Below are positions 15,012 through 24,031 of a stretch of 64,000 nucleotides of DNA, one piece after another; position 1 is the first letter of the stretch; every line of letters starts with the position of its first letter. The stretch is from CBFIDE01 sp965661265 (lineage in GTDB: Bacteria; Bacteroidota; Bacteroidia; Flavobacteriales; Schleiferiaceae). Under the pieces are notes generated by a model. The model was not told the origin of the DNA, did no database searches, and worked only from the letters and a program-made list of their open reading frames with translations. The translations under genes and the position numbers were made by a program. The DNA is taken from positions 1 through 64,000 of the forward strand of contig CBFIDE010000002.1 in assembly GCA_965661265.1 (NCBI GenBank). Reading direction: 5' to 3'.

Positions 15012-18000
15012 ATGAGCATAAGCAATATTCCTTTTAAAACATACGATGCCTCTGCGGGCGCTGGTAAGACTTTTACTCTTGTTGCCGAATACTTAAAATT
15101 GGCACTTAAATACCCTGACCATGGGTTTAGGAATATTTTGGCAATTACATTCACAAATAAGGCTTCTTCTGAGATGAAGGAAAGAATAATTTCTTCACTC
15201 AGCAAGTTTGCACAATATCCTTTGTATCAGGACGATCCTATGTCCAAGCGATTACAATTGGAGATGAACCTGGATGCTCAAAGTATTGCTTATCGATCTA
15301 AGGACTGTTTAAGCTCAATACTTCATCAATACTCAAATTTTGGCGTTTCAACTATTGATAAATTTACCAATAAGTTAATCAGAAGCTTCTCTTCTGATTT
15401 AAAACTGAGTAGCAATTATGAGGTAGAATTAGACTCTGAAGAAATTCTTTCTGAAGCAGTTGATAGAATGTTGATGGAGCTCCAAAAAGATAGTGAAAAC
15501 GGATATTTTCTGTTGGATTATATAGCCTCTAAGTTAGAGGACGAGAAGTCTCATCATATTGAGAACGGATTGAAAAAAATGGCAAAGCAGCTCTTTGATG
15601 AGAGTGCTTTTTACTTTATCGATGAACTGAAAAGCTTAGAACTTCAGGATTTTATAAACGCTAAGAATTCGCTTAAAAAAACGGTTCAAGAGTTTGAAAA
15701 CCACCTAAGCTCTGAAGCCAACAAAATCGAAGAGCTTCTTGGGCAGGAAGATATAGGTAAGGAGGAATTATCTCAATATGCACTTCCATCATTCCTGAAT
15801 AAATTAAAAAAAGGTTTGATTGATCAGGACATCACAGCTACAATACATAAAGCTGTAGAAAAGGGAACCTATTTTAAAACAACAAGCAAAAGAAAAGAGC
15901 AGGACTCTTTAGTTATGCCACTTGTTCATGAAAAGGTTTTATCTGTTTATAATTTTATAAATGATCAGTATGGGCTTTATCATGAAGGCTACCATGCTCT
16001 TTCAAATATTCACTCTATGGCCTTATTGTCTGAGATAGACAGAAAGTTATCAGAGATTAAGCAAGAAACTAATAAGCTGCCAATAGGTGAGTTTAATAAG
16101 TTGGTGAGCGAGAAATTAAGAAATGAGCCTGCACCCTATTTATATGAAAAACTAGGAAATCGATACCAACATTTCTTTATAGATGAATTTCAAGATACCA
16201 GCAATTTGCAATGGAATAATCTTCTTCCATTAATCAATAATAGCCTAGCAGATGTAAATGGATCGGCACTTATTGTTGGTGATGCAAAGCAGAGTATTTA
16301 TAGGTGGCGAGGAGGAGATGTAAGACAGTTTATAGGAATAAAGAATAATAGCGACAGCAGTAATAAGTCTGAACTTGCAAACTTGGAGCTGTATAAAAGG
16401 GAAACAATACAACTACTTGAAAATTATAGATCAAGAGTTGAGGTTGTGGAATTCAACAATAAGTTTTTTAATTGGATAGCAGACCAACAGATAGATCCTG
16501 AGTTAAAAGAGATTTATCAGAAAGCCTCACAGCAGCCAATGGGAAAAGAAGGCGGGTATGTGCGCATGGATCTATTCTCAGCTGAAGGGGATGAGCAAGT
16601 AGAATTAATGGGTCAAAAAATTGAGGCCATTATTGCTGAAGCGCTAGAGGCAAATTATTCCTTAAGTGATATTTGTATACTAAGCAGAAACAAGCAGCAA
16701 TTGGCAAATACATCTGCATATCTATTAGAAAAAGGATATACAGTTATTAGCCCAGATAGTCTTAGTTTAGGCTATAGCAAAAAAGTCCAAGCCATAGTTT
16801 CTTTCTTAAGGCTGTTTGTATATCCAGAGGATTATCAGTCTAGGCAATATTTTCTTGAGGAAATTTATAAGCATGCAGAAGTATCTAGACATTATAAGGA
16901 AAGCTACATTTTCTATACCGAGCTTTATAAAATGAAGCTAGATGATCTCCTGAATTTTATGGAGAGTCATTTTATTTCTTTTCAGCGATCAGAATTCTTT
17001 AAAAGAAGCCTATTAGAAAAAGTATATTATCTAATTGATTTGTTTGGCTATCGTTCTAAAATGGACGCATTCTTAAACCTCTTTATTGATCAAATGTCTG
17101 CCTATATGAATTCCTCAATAGATGGCGACATTGGATTCTTGCATTGGTGGGATGACAAAGGACATAAAAAGAATATAAATCTTAGTGAAGGGGTTAATGC
17201 TATACAGTTAATGACCATTCACGCTTCCAAAGGCCTAGAATTTCCAATAGTAATTCAGGCTTACTCAAACTGGAAAACGGCTAATTCCACAAATACCAAT
17301 AAATGGATGAAGGTAAATCCAGATGAATTTGGCGGCTTGAAAAGTATATTATTTCCTTTACGAAAAGGTAAAAACCAAGATTTATTAAGAGCAGATTATG
17401 CCCAATTAATGGAAGAGGAAAGGAGCTTGGAGGCTTTTGATGATGCCAATATTCTTTATGTTTCAATGACCAGGGCGGTTGATTGTTTGTTTATCCTTGG
17501 GGCGATGAAAAAGGAAAGGGCAAATCTTTATGTGAGCAAATTCTATCAGGATTTTTTAGCTTTTGAAGGGGCTAGTGATTATTTGGAATATGGCAGCTTT
17601 GAGCCAAAGGAAAATGTAAGTGCAAATAAAGTTGAAATCGGCCTAGAGCCTTATGAAACTATAGATTGGAATGAAAGGTTAAGCATGAGTTTTAGTGCTC
17701 CAAACAATTGGACTTCAGAGACTAGTTCTGCTCAAAATTGGGGTAAAAAAGTACACTCAGTTCTTTCCGAAATCAGGAATGTGGATGAAATTGATAAAGT
17801 GCTGAAGAAGCAGCTTAATTCAGGAGCTTTTATTGAAGAGGACATGACCAGGCTTGAAAATGTATTAATACAGATCTCAAAAAATGAAGAGGTCAAAAAG
17901 TACTTTGATAATTTTGATGATTTGCTCAATGAAAGAGAAATAATTAGCCCAGGCAGTAGTTCATATATTCCGGATAGAGTGGTTTTTAAAAATGGAGAAT

Positions 18001-18152
18001 GCCATATTCTAGATTATAAAACAGGCAGTCCTCATGAACGGTATAAGAAACAAGTAAATGAATACGCGACTATTTTAGAACAAATGGGTTATAAAGTTGG
18101 AGATAGGTGCTTACTTTACTTAGGCGAAAAGCTTGAGCTTGAGCGCTGGTAA
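15012..18152 (+). CDS. UvrD/Rep-family helicase with C-terminal RecB-type nuclease (AddA-like)
   Basis: An ATP-dependent DNA helicase-nuclease for double-strand-break processing. Motif I SAGAGKTFT (Lys19), ITFTNKASSEM (motif Ia), FIDEFQDT near residue 390 (motif II), RWRGGD (III), ENYRS (IV), IHASKGLEFP near 740 (V) and YVSMTRA near 820 (VI) are all present. The C-terminus has a PD-(D/E)XK nuclease: IPDRVVF, ILDYKTG near residue 1000, and QVNEYA. At 1046 residues it is somewhat short for AddA. The expected partner AddB is not next to it, so it may be encoded elsewhere. It lies 26 bases upstream of kbl. Confidence 0.9.
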   Translation: MSISNIPFKTYDASAGAGKTFTLVAEYLKLALKYPDHGFRNILAITFTNKASSEMKERIISSLSKFAQYPLYQDDPMSKRLQLEMNLDAQSIAYRSKDCLSSILHQYSNFGVSTIDKFTNKLIRSFSSDLKLSSNYEVELDSEEILSEAVDRMLMELQKDSENGYFLLDYIASKLEDEKSHHIENGLKKMAKQLFDESAFYFIDELKSLELQDFINAKNSLKKTVQEFENHLSSEANKIEELLGQEDIGKEELSQYALPSFLNKLKKGLIDQDITATIHKAVEKGTYFKTTSKRKEQDSLVMPLVHEKVLSVYNFINDQYGLYHEGYHALSNIHSMALLSEIDRKLSEIKQETNKLPIGEFNKLVSEKLRNEPAPYLYEKLGNRYQHFFIDEFQDTSNLQWNNLLPLINNSLADVNGSALIVGDAKQSIYRWRGGDVRQFIGIKNNSDSSNKSELANLELYKRETIQLLENYRSRVEVVEFNNKFFNWIADQQIDPELKEIYQKASQQPMGKEGGYVRMDLFSAEGDEQVELMGQKIEAIIAEALEANYSLSDICILSRNKQQLANTSAYLLEKGYTVISPDSLSLGYSKKVQAIVSFLRLFVYPEDYQSRQYFLEEIYKHAEVSRHYKESYIFYTELYKMKLDDLLNFMESHFISFQRSEFFKRSLLEKVYYLIDLFGYRSKMDAFLNLFIDQMSAYMNSSIDGDIGFLHWWDDKGHKKNINLSEGVNAIQLMTIHASKGLEFPIVIQAYSNWKTANSTNTNKWMKVNPDEFGGLKSILFPLRKGKNQDLLRADYAQLMEEERSLEAFDDANILYVSMTRAVDCLFILGAMKKERANLYVSKFYQDFLAFEGASDYLEYGSFEPKENVSANKVEIGLEPYETIDWNERLSMSFSAPNNWTSETSSAQNWGKKVHSVLSEIRNVDEIDKVLKKQLNSGAFIEEDMTRLENVLIQISKNEEVKKYFDNFDDLLNEREIISPGSSSYIPDRVVFKNGECHILDYKTGSPHERYKKQVNEYATILEQMGYKVGDRCLLYLGEKLELERW

Positions 18153-18178
18153 TTTATATTTGTAAAAAATTATAAAAG

Positions 18179-19369
18179 ATGTACGGAAAGATTCAAGATC
18201 AATTAAAGAACGAATTACAAGAAATAGAGAAGGCGGGACTTTATAAAAAAGAAAGAATAATTACTAGTGTACAGGATGCTGAAATTCAAGTAAGTGATGG
18301 TTCTAAAGTCTTGAACTTCTGTTCTAATAATTACTTAGGATTATCCTCGCACCCAAGGGTTATTGAGGCGGCTAAAGAAGCCCTTGATAGCCGAGGTTTT
18401 GGAATGTCCTCTGTTCGTTTTATCTGTGGAACCCAAGATATTCACAAAGAATTAGAGCAAAAGATTGCTGACTTTTTAGGAACGGAGGATACTATATTAT
18501 ATGCTGCAGCATTTGATGCAAATGGGGGCGTTTTTGAACCCTTATTAGGGCCTGAAGACGCAATTATTTCTGATAGTTTAAATCACGCTTCTATCATTGA
18601 TGGAGTAAGATTGTGTAAAGCAAAACGTTTTAGATATCAGAACAATGATATGGCAGATCTTGAGGCCAAGCTTATTGAAGCCCAAGAAACAGCCAGGTTT
18701 AAGATCATTGTAACTGATGGAGTCTTCTCAATGGATGGCTATGTAGCTCAGTTGGATAAGATATGTGACTTAGCAGATAAGTATGATGCTCTTGTTATGG
18801 TTGATGAATGCCACGCTACTGGATTTATCGGTAAAACGGGTAAGGGTACACATGAACTCAATAATGTTTTAGGAAGAATAGATATTATTACAGGAACCTT
18901 AGGAAAAGCTCTAGGTGGTGCTATGGGTGGTTTTACAAGCGGTAGAAAAGAAATTATTGAGCTTTTAAGACAGAGGTCTAGACCCTATTTATTCTCAAAT
19001 AGTTTGGCTCCATCTATAGTTGGAGCGTCCAATGCAGTTTTTGACTTGCTCTCTGAAAGTACCGCTTTGCGCGATAAATTAGAGGAGAATGTGAAGCATT
19101 TTAAGCAAGGCATCAAAGCAGCAGGTTTTGATTATAAGGATGGCGACAGCGCTATAGTGCCTATCATGCTTTATGATGCAGCTCTTTCTCAGGACTTTGC
19201 TGACAGACTCTTAAAGGAAGGTATTTATGTGATCGGCTTCTTCTATCCAGTTGTTCCAAAGGAGCAAGCTCGAATAAGAGTTCAGCTTTCTGCTGCGCAT
19301 GAAATAGAGCATTTAGATAAAGCAATAGCAGCCTTTACTAAAGTTGGAAAAGAACTAGGAGTTATCTAG
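18179..19369 (+). CDS. kbl: Glycine C-acetyltransferase (2-amino-3-ketobutyrate CoA ligase)
   Basis: A PLP enzyme of the alpha-oxoamine synthase family that cleaves 2-amino-3-ketobutyrate with CoA to glycine and acetyl-CoA, the second step of threonine degradation. NFCSNNYLGLSSHP near residue 50, NHASIIDG (His136), VDECHATG and the PLP lysine in GTLGKALGGAMGG (Lys243) are all present. The 396-residue length and the start region KIQDQLKNELQEIEKAGLYKKER match Kbl rather than BioF or serine palmitoyltransferase. Threonine dehydrogenase is not in the window. A terminator follows. Confidence 0.93.
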   Translation: MYGKIQDQLKNELQEIEKAGLYKKERIITSVQDAEIQVSDGSKVLNFCSNNYLGLSSHPRVIEAAKEALDSRGFGMSSVRFICGTQDIHKELEQKIADFLGTEDTILYAAAFDANGGVFEPLLGPEDAIISDSLNHASIIDGVRLCKAKRFRYQNNDMADLEAKLIEAQETARFKIIVTDGVFSMDGYVAQLDKICDLADKYDALVMVDECHATGFIGKTGKGTHELNNVLGRIDIITGTLGKALGGAMGGFTSGRKEIIELLRQRSRPYLFSNSLAPSIVGASNAVFDLLSESTALRDKLEENVKHFKQGIKAAGFDYKDGDSAIVPIMLYDAALSQDFADRLLKEGIYVIGFFYPVVPKEQARIRVQLSAAHEIEHLDKAIAAFTKVGKELGVI

Positions 19370-19394
19370 CCAAATTAACCCTTAAAAGTTATTG

Positions 19395-19440
19395 AAAAAG
19401 CGCTCTGCGAACAGTTTTTTGTTTGGTTTGAGCGTTTTTT
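19395..19440 (+). terminator. Probable intrinsic terminator after kbl
   Basis: AAAAAGCGCTC pairs with GAGCGTTTTTT if one G is bulged, around a loop of about 24 bases, and is followed by T residues. Less perfect than the others in the window. Confidence 0.6.
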
Positions 19441-19525
19441 AGGTCTTAAAGTATTCAATATCAGAATATTATAAATCCACATTTGTTAGATTAAAAATAA
19501 ATTAACTAACTAAGTGATTTAAATT

Positions 19526-19533
19526 TACATTTG
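19526..19533 (+). promoter_or_regulatory. TAnnTTTG promoter -7 box of the polyamine genes
   Basis: TACATTTG is a perfect match, placing the transcript start near 19539 and leaving a leader of about 13 bases before the ATG at 19552. It overlaps the alternative TTG at 19531 and argues against using it. The -33 element is not clear. Confidence 0.5.
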
Positions 19534-19551
19534 CGGCATAATTTAGGGCAG

Positions 19552-20946
19552 ATGAAAAATAAATATTTTGACTTAATAGACCAAACGTTCGATTGGCCGC
19601 AGCAGGGTTTTGACTTATCAGAGGACCAAAGCTTACTTTGGAATGATGTTGACTTAATGGATGTAATTAAACAATATGGCACTCCATTAAAAATAAGTTA
19701 CCTGCCAAAAATTTCTAGTCAAATTCAAAGGGCTAAAAGAATGTTCCAAGTAGCAATGGCCAAGGTTGATTATAAAGGATCTTATAGTTATTGCTACTGT
19801 ACTAAAAGCTCTCACTTTTCATTTGTTCTGGATGAGGCTCTAAAGAATGATATCCATATTGAAACGAGCAGTGCTTTTGATATCAATTTAATCGAAGCTC
19901 TAGTAAAAGAGGGCAAGGTAAATAAGGATCAGTTCATTGTGTGTAATGGGTTTAAAAGACCACAGTATTTGAATAATATCGCGCGAATGCGAAATAATGG
20001 TTTTGAGAAAATCATTCCTGTTATCGATAACATTGCCGAGGTAGATGAGCTAGATCAGCGAATAAGAGAAAAGACAAAAATTGGTGTAAGAATTGCCTCT
20101 GAGGAGGAACCTAAGTTTGAATTTTATACAAGCAGACTGGGCATCGGCTATAGAGATATCCTTTCTTTTTACACTGAGAAGATAAAGGATAATCCCAAGT
20201 TTGAGCTAAAGATGCTACACTTCTTTATAAATACAGGCATAAAAGACAATGCTTATTATTGGAGTGAGTTAATGAAATGTGTGAATGTATATAGTGATCT
20301 CAAGAAAGTTTGCCCTAGTTTGGATTCTCTGAATATTGGAGGAGGTTTTCCAATCAAGAACAGTTTGGCCTTTGACTATGATTATGAGTATATGGCTGAA
20401 GAGATTATCTCCCAGATTAAATCTATGTGCAATGCTAAAGGAGTGGAGGAGCCGCATATTTTTACAGAATTTGGATCTTATACAGTAGGTGAAAGTGGTG
20501 CTATTCTTTTTTCAGTTTTAGATCAAAAAAAGCAGAATGATAGAGAAAACTGGAATATGGTAGATGGTTCATTCATGACGAGTCTTCCGGATAGTTGGGC
20601 AATTAATAAGCGTTTTGTTTTATTAGCAATCAATAATTGGCAAAAAGCTTATGAAAGAGTTTTATTAGGAGGTCTGACCTGTGATAGTGATGACTATTAC
20701 AATAGTGAGCAGCATGCAAATGCTATATATTTACCTACTTATCAGAAAGACGAACCGCAATATATTGGCTTCTTTAGTACAGGTGCTTATCAAGAAAGTT
20801 TGGGTGGTTATGGCGGCATTCAGCATTGCCTGCAACCTGCTCCTAAGCATATTGTTATTGATAGAGATGAAGATGGAACTGTCAGAACAAAGCTATTTGC
20901 TAAAGAGCAAAGCTATAAATCAATGTTAAAAATATTAGGCTACTAG
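19552..20946 (+). CDS. speA: PLP-dependent arginine decarboxylase (fold III)
   Basis: An alanine-racemase-fold basic amino acid decarboxylase making agmatine from arginine. The PLP lysine lies in YCTKSSH (Lys85). Other landmarks are ETSSAFDINLI, LNIGGGFP, FTEFGSYTVG and the C-terminal active-site cysteine motif GGLTCDSDDYYN. At 464 residues it is shorter than enterobacterial biosynthetic SpeA (about 630) and matches the short form annotated as arginine decarboxylase in flavobacteria. A diaminopimelate- or carboxynorspermidine-decarboxylase relative is an alternative. The substrate is inferred from the linked deoxyhypusine-synthase-like gene 11 bases downstream and the agmatinase-family gene 5.6 kb away. 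Confidence 0.8.
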   Translation: MKNKYFDLIDQTFDWPQQGFDLSEDQSLLWNDVDLMDVIKQYGTPLKISYLPKISSQIQRAKRMFQVAMAKVDYKGSYSYCYCTKSSHFSFVLDEALKNDIHIETSSAFDINLIEALVKEGKVNKDQFIVCNGFKRPQYLNNIARMRNNGFEKIIPVIDNIAEVDELDQRIREKTKIGVRIASEEEPKFEFYTSRLGIGYRDILSFYTEKIKDNPKFELKMLHFFINTGIKDNAYYWSELMKCVNVYSDLKKVCPSLDSLNIGGGFPIKNSLAFDYDYEYMAEEIISQIKSMCNAKGVEEPHIFTEFGSYTVGESGAILFSVLDQKKQNDRENWNMVDGSFMTSLPDSWAINKRFVLLAINNWQKAYERVLLGGLTCDSDDYYNSEQHANAIYLPTYQKDEPQYIGFFSTGAYQESLGGYGGIQHCLQPAPKHIVIDRDEDGTVRTKLFAKEQSYKSMLKILGY

Positions 20947-20957
20947 AACGTCGCAAT

Positions 20958-21938
20958 ATGGAAGTTAAAAGAAATACAATATCAAGTTTTATAGAATCCA
21001 ACTTTCTTCACTTTAACGCAGCAAGCGTTGTTGATGCTGCAAAGGCTTATGAGAAACACCTTACTGAGGGAGGAAAGATGATGATAACTCTTGCGGGTGC
21101 AATGAGTACAGCTGAATTAGGAAAAACCTTGGCTGAAATGATTAGGCAAGATAAGGTTCAATTTATAAGCTGTACTGGTGCTAATCTAGAAGAGGATATT
21201 ATGAATCTTGTAGCTCATAATAGCTATAAAAGAGTTCCTAATTATAGAGACCTAAGTCCAAAAGAAGAAAGAGAACTTTTGGATCAAGGCTTTAATAGAG
21301 TCACAGATACATGTATTCCAGAAGAAGAAGCTTTCAGAAGATTACAAAAGCATATTGAGAAAATCTGGAAGGATGCCGAAGCTGCAGAAGAAAGATTCCT
21401 ACCCCATGAGTATATGTATAAGATGCTTTTAAGTGGTGACTTAGAGCAATATTATGAGATAGACCCAAAGGATAGCTGGATGCTAGCGGCGGCTGAGAAA
21501 AATCTGCCTATTGTTTGTCCAGGATGGGAAGACTCTACCATGGGAAATATATTTGCGAGCTATTGCATGAAGGGAGAGTTAAACCCAAGAACAGTTAAGA
21601 GTGGTATAGAGTATATGACTTATTTAGCTGATTGGTATGTAGCTAACTCAGGAGGAAGAGGAGTAGGATTCTTTCAGATTGGTGGTGGTATAGCAGGAGA
21701 CTTCCCAATTTGCGTAGTTCCAATGTTGTATCAAGATATGGAAATGGATAAGATTCCTTTCTGGGCTTATTTCTGTCAAATATCAGATTCAACCACAAGC
21801 TATGGTTCCTATTCAGGGGCCGTTCCAAACGAAAAGATTACATGGGGTAAATTAGATGAGGATACGCCTAAGTACATCATTGAGTCAGACGCTACTATTG
21901 TGGCACCTTTAATCTTTGCTTGGTTGTTGAATTATTAA
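20958..21938 (+). CDS. Deoxyhypusine synthase family protein (putative polyamine aminobutyltransferase)
   Basis: 326 residues of the NAD-dependent deoxyhypusine synthase fold. Visible are MITLAGAMSTAELGK, QFISCTGANLEED, SGGRGVGFFQIGGGIAGDFPICVVPML and the catalytic lysine motif ITWGKL (Lys298), which matches the SWGK motif of the eukaryotic enzyme. Bacteria lack eIF5A, so the acceptor must differ. Several bacterial family members make homospermidine or transfer an aminobutyl group between polyamines. It follows the arginine decarboxylase by 11 bases and presumably acts on agmatine- or putrescine-derived substrates. Its stop shares 4 bases with the convergent gene. Confidence 0.9.
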   Translation: MEVKRNTISSFIESNFLHFNAASVVDAAKAYEKHLTEGGKMMITLAGAMSTAELGKTLAEMIRQDKVQFISCTGANLEEDIMNLVAHNSYKRVPNYRDLSPKEERELLDQGFNRVTDTCIPEEEAFRRLQKHIEKIWKDAEAAEERFLPHEYMYKMLLSGDLEQYYEIDPKDSWMLAAAEKNLPIVCPGWEDSTMGNIFASYCMKGELNPRTVKSGIEYMTYLADWYVANSGGRGVGFFQIGGGIAGDFPICVVPMLYQDMEMDKIPFWAYFCQISDSTTSYGSYSGAVPNEKITWGKLDEDTPKYIIESDATIVAPLIFAWLLNY

Positions 21939-22258
21939 TAACGTGAAAGTCTAAAAGCTAATCCTCCGCTAACAGCTCCAATTATTGTGGATGGAATAGT
22001 TAGATAAAGTTCAAATTCACCATAAATAATCATGGCTATATTAACGAGTATAATAGCAAAGGAATACATACTAATCCAACTATAATACTTATACTTCTTT
22101 AGCAGTACCGCCGCTGTAAAGAGCGTTGTCAAAGTAGCTGCTAAATAGGAAATCCAACTGTCAGAGAAGTAGAAAAGGAAAACAGTAATTGAAAGTAAAA
22201 GAGCGGCTAGAATAGAATTCTCAGCGGCACTTTTGTTTCGTACTTTTGAATCGGACAT
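21935..22258 (-). CDS. Small integral membrane protein of unknown function
   Basis: 107 residues with about four hydrophobic helices (SILAALLLSITVFLFYF, ISYLAATLTTLFTAAVLL, SMYSFAIILVNIAMIIY, STIIGAVSGGLAFRL) and a hydrophilic N-terminus MSDSKVRNKSAAEN. I do not recognise the family. It overlaps the end of the deoxyhypusine-synthase-like gene by 4 bases on the opposite strand and lies 27 bases downstream of msrA on the same strand, so it may be co-transcribed with it. Confidence 0.65.
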   Translation of the reverse strand: MSDSKVRNKSAAENSILAALLLSITVFLFYFSDSWISYLAATLTTLFTAAVLLKKYKYYSWISMYSFAIILVNIAMIIYGEFELYLTIPSTIIGAVSGGLAFRLSRY

Positions 22259-22285
22259 GGTTAAGGCTCTAATTGATGGAAGTAG

Positions 22286-22843
22286 TTAAAATCTTTCAGT
22301 ATAAGAATGACAATAGGGAGTGCCTCCGTTTTTATCATAATAATCTTGGTGGTAATCCTTCAGCTCACTGTAGAAAACAGTAGCTTTTGTAATTTCTGTG
22401 GCTACTTTATAGCCTTTATCTTCAAGCTCTTGGACTAGCTTTTCAGCGATTTCTTTTTGCTCGTCATTCAAATAAAATATAGCCGAGCGATATTGTTCTC
22501 CAATATCAGGACCTTGGCGGTTTACTTGAGTTGGATCATGTGTTTCAAAGAAAAGTCTTGCTAAGGTTTCATAGCTCGTTTTGCTAGGATCAAATATTAC
22601 CTCCACAGTTTCTGCATGTCCTGTCGTTCCTGTACAAACAGCTCTATAAGAAGGGTTGGCAACATGGCCACCTGTATAGCCAACGGTAGTTGAGATTACA
22701 CCATCAGCTTTCTGCATAAAATATTCCGTCCCCCAATAACACCCTGATGCAAAAAGTGCTTTTTCCATTGATTTTTCATTTTTATCTTGGGCATGAATAA
22801 AACTACCAAAGAACATTGCGATAATAAGAATATATTTTTTCAT
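22286..22843 (-). CDS. msrA: Peptide-methionine (S)-S-oxide reductase, exported
   Basis: Repairs oxidised methionine. Signal peptide MKKYILIIAMFFGSFIHAQ, then the catalytic motif GCYWGTEY (Cys35; most relatives have GCFW). VGYTGGHVANPSY, GHAETVEV, FFETHDPTQVNRQGPDIG and QYRSAIF follow. The export signal places it in the periplasm, where it would need an external reductant. A resolving cysteine may be the C-terminal one in GGTPYCHSYTERF. The MsrB partner is not in the window. Confidence 0.94.
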   Translation of the reverse strand: MKKYILIIAMFFGSFIHAQDKNEKSMEKALFASGCYWGTEYFMQKADGVISTTVGYTGGHVANPSYRAVCTGTTGHAETVEVIFDPSKTSYETLARLFFETHDPTQVNRQGPDIGEQYRSAIFYLNDEQKEIAEKLVQELEDKGYKVATEITKATVFYSELKDYHQDYYDKNGGTPYCHSYTERF

Positions 22844-22979
22844 AACGTATGATTTATTCTACTAACGTAAGAAGCCTACCAAAAGGTTTAGGTCATCTAG
22901 TAGACTAATATAAACTTTAACATAACTTTAAAAATACCAGAGCATTCTCAAAGGGATGTCTTTTATGATGGTATAGAAC

Positions 22980-23960
22980 TTACTTAGAAAGTATTGCCTC
23001 AGCTATTTGAACAGCATTAGTGGCGGCTCCTTTTCTTAAGTTGTCTGATACAATCCAAAGATTCAGGCTATTGGCTTGACTCAAATCTCGTCTAATTCTG
23101 CCTACAAAAACATCATCCTTACCTCTAGAATATAAGGGCATTGGATATTGGTTTACATCTGTATTATCCTGAACAGAGATCCCAGACTGTTGGCTCAATA
23201 ATTTTTTAATTTCTGTAGTGTTGAACTCTTTTTCAAATTCAATATTTACACTTTCAGAATGTCCACCTAGTACAGGAACTCTTACCGCAGTTGCTGTAAC
23301 ATGGACACTAGCATCATCCAGTATTTTCTTTGTCTCATTGGTCAATTTCATTTCCTCTTTGGTATAACCATTGTCAAGGAAGTCATCACAATGTGGTATG
23401 CAATTCTGATCAATTTTATAAGGATAGGCCATTGGACCATTTTTCCCTGAGCGTTCATTTTCTAATTGCTCCATAGCTTTCATACCTGTGCCTGTAATGC
23501 TTTGGTAAGTACTAACAATAACACGCTTGATTTTATAAGCATCATGCAATGGCTTTAAAACCATTACCAATTGTATGGTAGAGCAATTTGGATTGGCAAT
23601 TATGTAGTCTGAATCCGTTAATGCCGACGCATTGATCTCTGGAACCACTAACTTTTTATTTGGATCCATCCTCCAAGCGCTGCTATTATCAATCACCCTT
23701 GTTTTTTGAGCAGCAAATTTTGGCGCCCACTCCAAAGAAGTAGTTCCGCCGGCAGAAAAGAGAGCGATATCAGGCTTAGCTTCTAGCGCTTCCGCGATTG
23801 TGCACACCTCTATTTCCTCACCATTAAATTGAATTTTCTTGCCTTTAGATTTTTCAGAGGCCGCAAGAATTAGTTTAGAGTATGAAAGTTTTCTTTCTGC
23901 TATTACACTTAACATTTCTGTTCCTACCATTCCTGTGGCTCCAATAACTGCAAGCTTCAT
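22980..23960 (-). CDS. asd: Aspartate-semialdehyde dehydrogenase
   Basis: NADPH-dependent reduction of aspartyl phosphate to aspartate semialdehyde, the branch point to lysine/diaminopimelate, threonine and methionine. Rossmann loop GATGMVG at the N-terminus, active-site Cys126 in ANPNCSTIQ, STYQSITGTG, and the C-terminal GGHSESVN. I use the ATG at 23960 because it begins MKLAVIGATG; the frame extends 15 residues further but a TAnnTTTG promoter lies in that stretch. 326 residues, a normal length. A single gene, divergent from the lamin-tail protein. Confidence 0.95.
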   Translation of the reverse strand: MKLAVIGATGMVGTEMLSVIAERKLSYSKLILAASEKSKGKKIQFNGEEIEVCTIAEALEAKPDIALFSAGGTTSLEWAPKFAAQKTRVIDNSSAWRMDPNKKLVVPEINASALTDSDYIIANPNCSTIQLVMVLKPLHDAYKIKRVIVSTYQSITGTGMKAMEQLENERSGKNGPMAYPYKIDQNCIPHCDDFLDNGYTKEEMKLTNETKKILDDASVHVTATAVRVPVLGGHSESVNIEFEKEFNTTEIKKLLSQQSGISVQDNTDVNQYPMPLYSRGKDDVFVGRIRRDLSQANSLNLWIVSDNLRKGAATNAVQIAEAILSK

Positions 23961-24002
23961 TTTTTCTGTTGATTTATGTTTTAAGTAACTTAATAAGGCT
24001 AC

Positions 24003-24031
24003 CAAATTTAATACTTATTCCAATGAAACAA
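24003..24031 (-). promoter_or_regulatory. Promoter of asd (TTG - 18 bases - TAAATTTG)
   Basis: On the minus strand a TTG at 24031-24029 and TAAATTTG at 24010-24003 are spaced 18 bases apart, close to the Bacteroidota -33/-7 arrangement. The leader to the asd ATG would be about 37 bases. The promoter overlaps the first codons of the divergent gene. Confidence 0.5.

Noticed and set aside
19531..19551. TTG start at 19531 for the arginine decarboxylase
   Set aside because: It overlaps the TAnnTTTG box at 19526-19533, so it would not be in the transcript; the ATG at 19552 is preferred.
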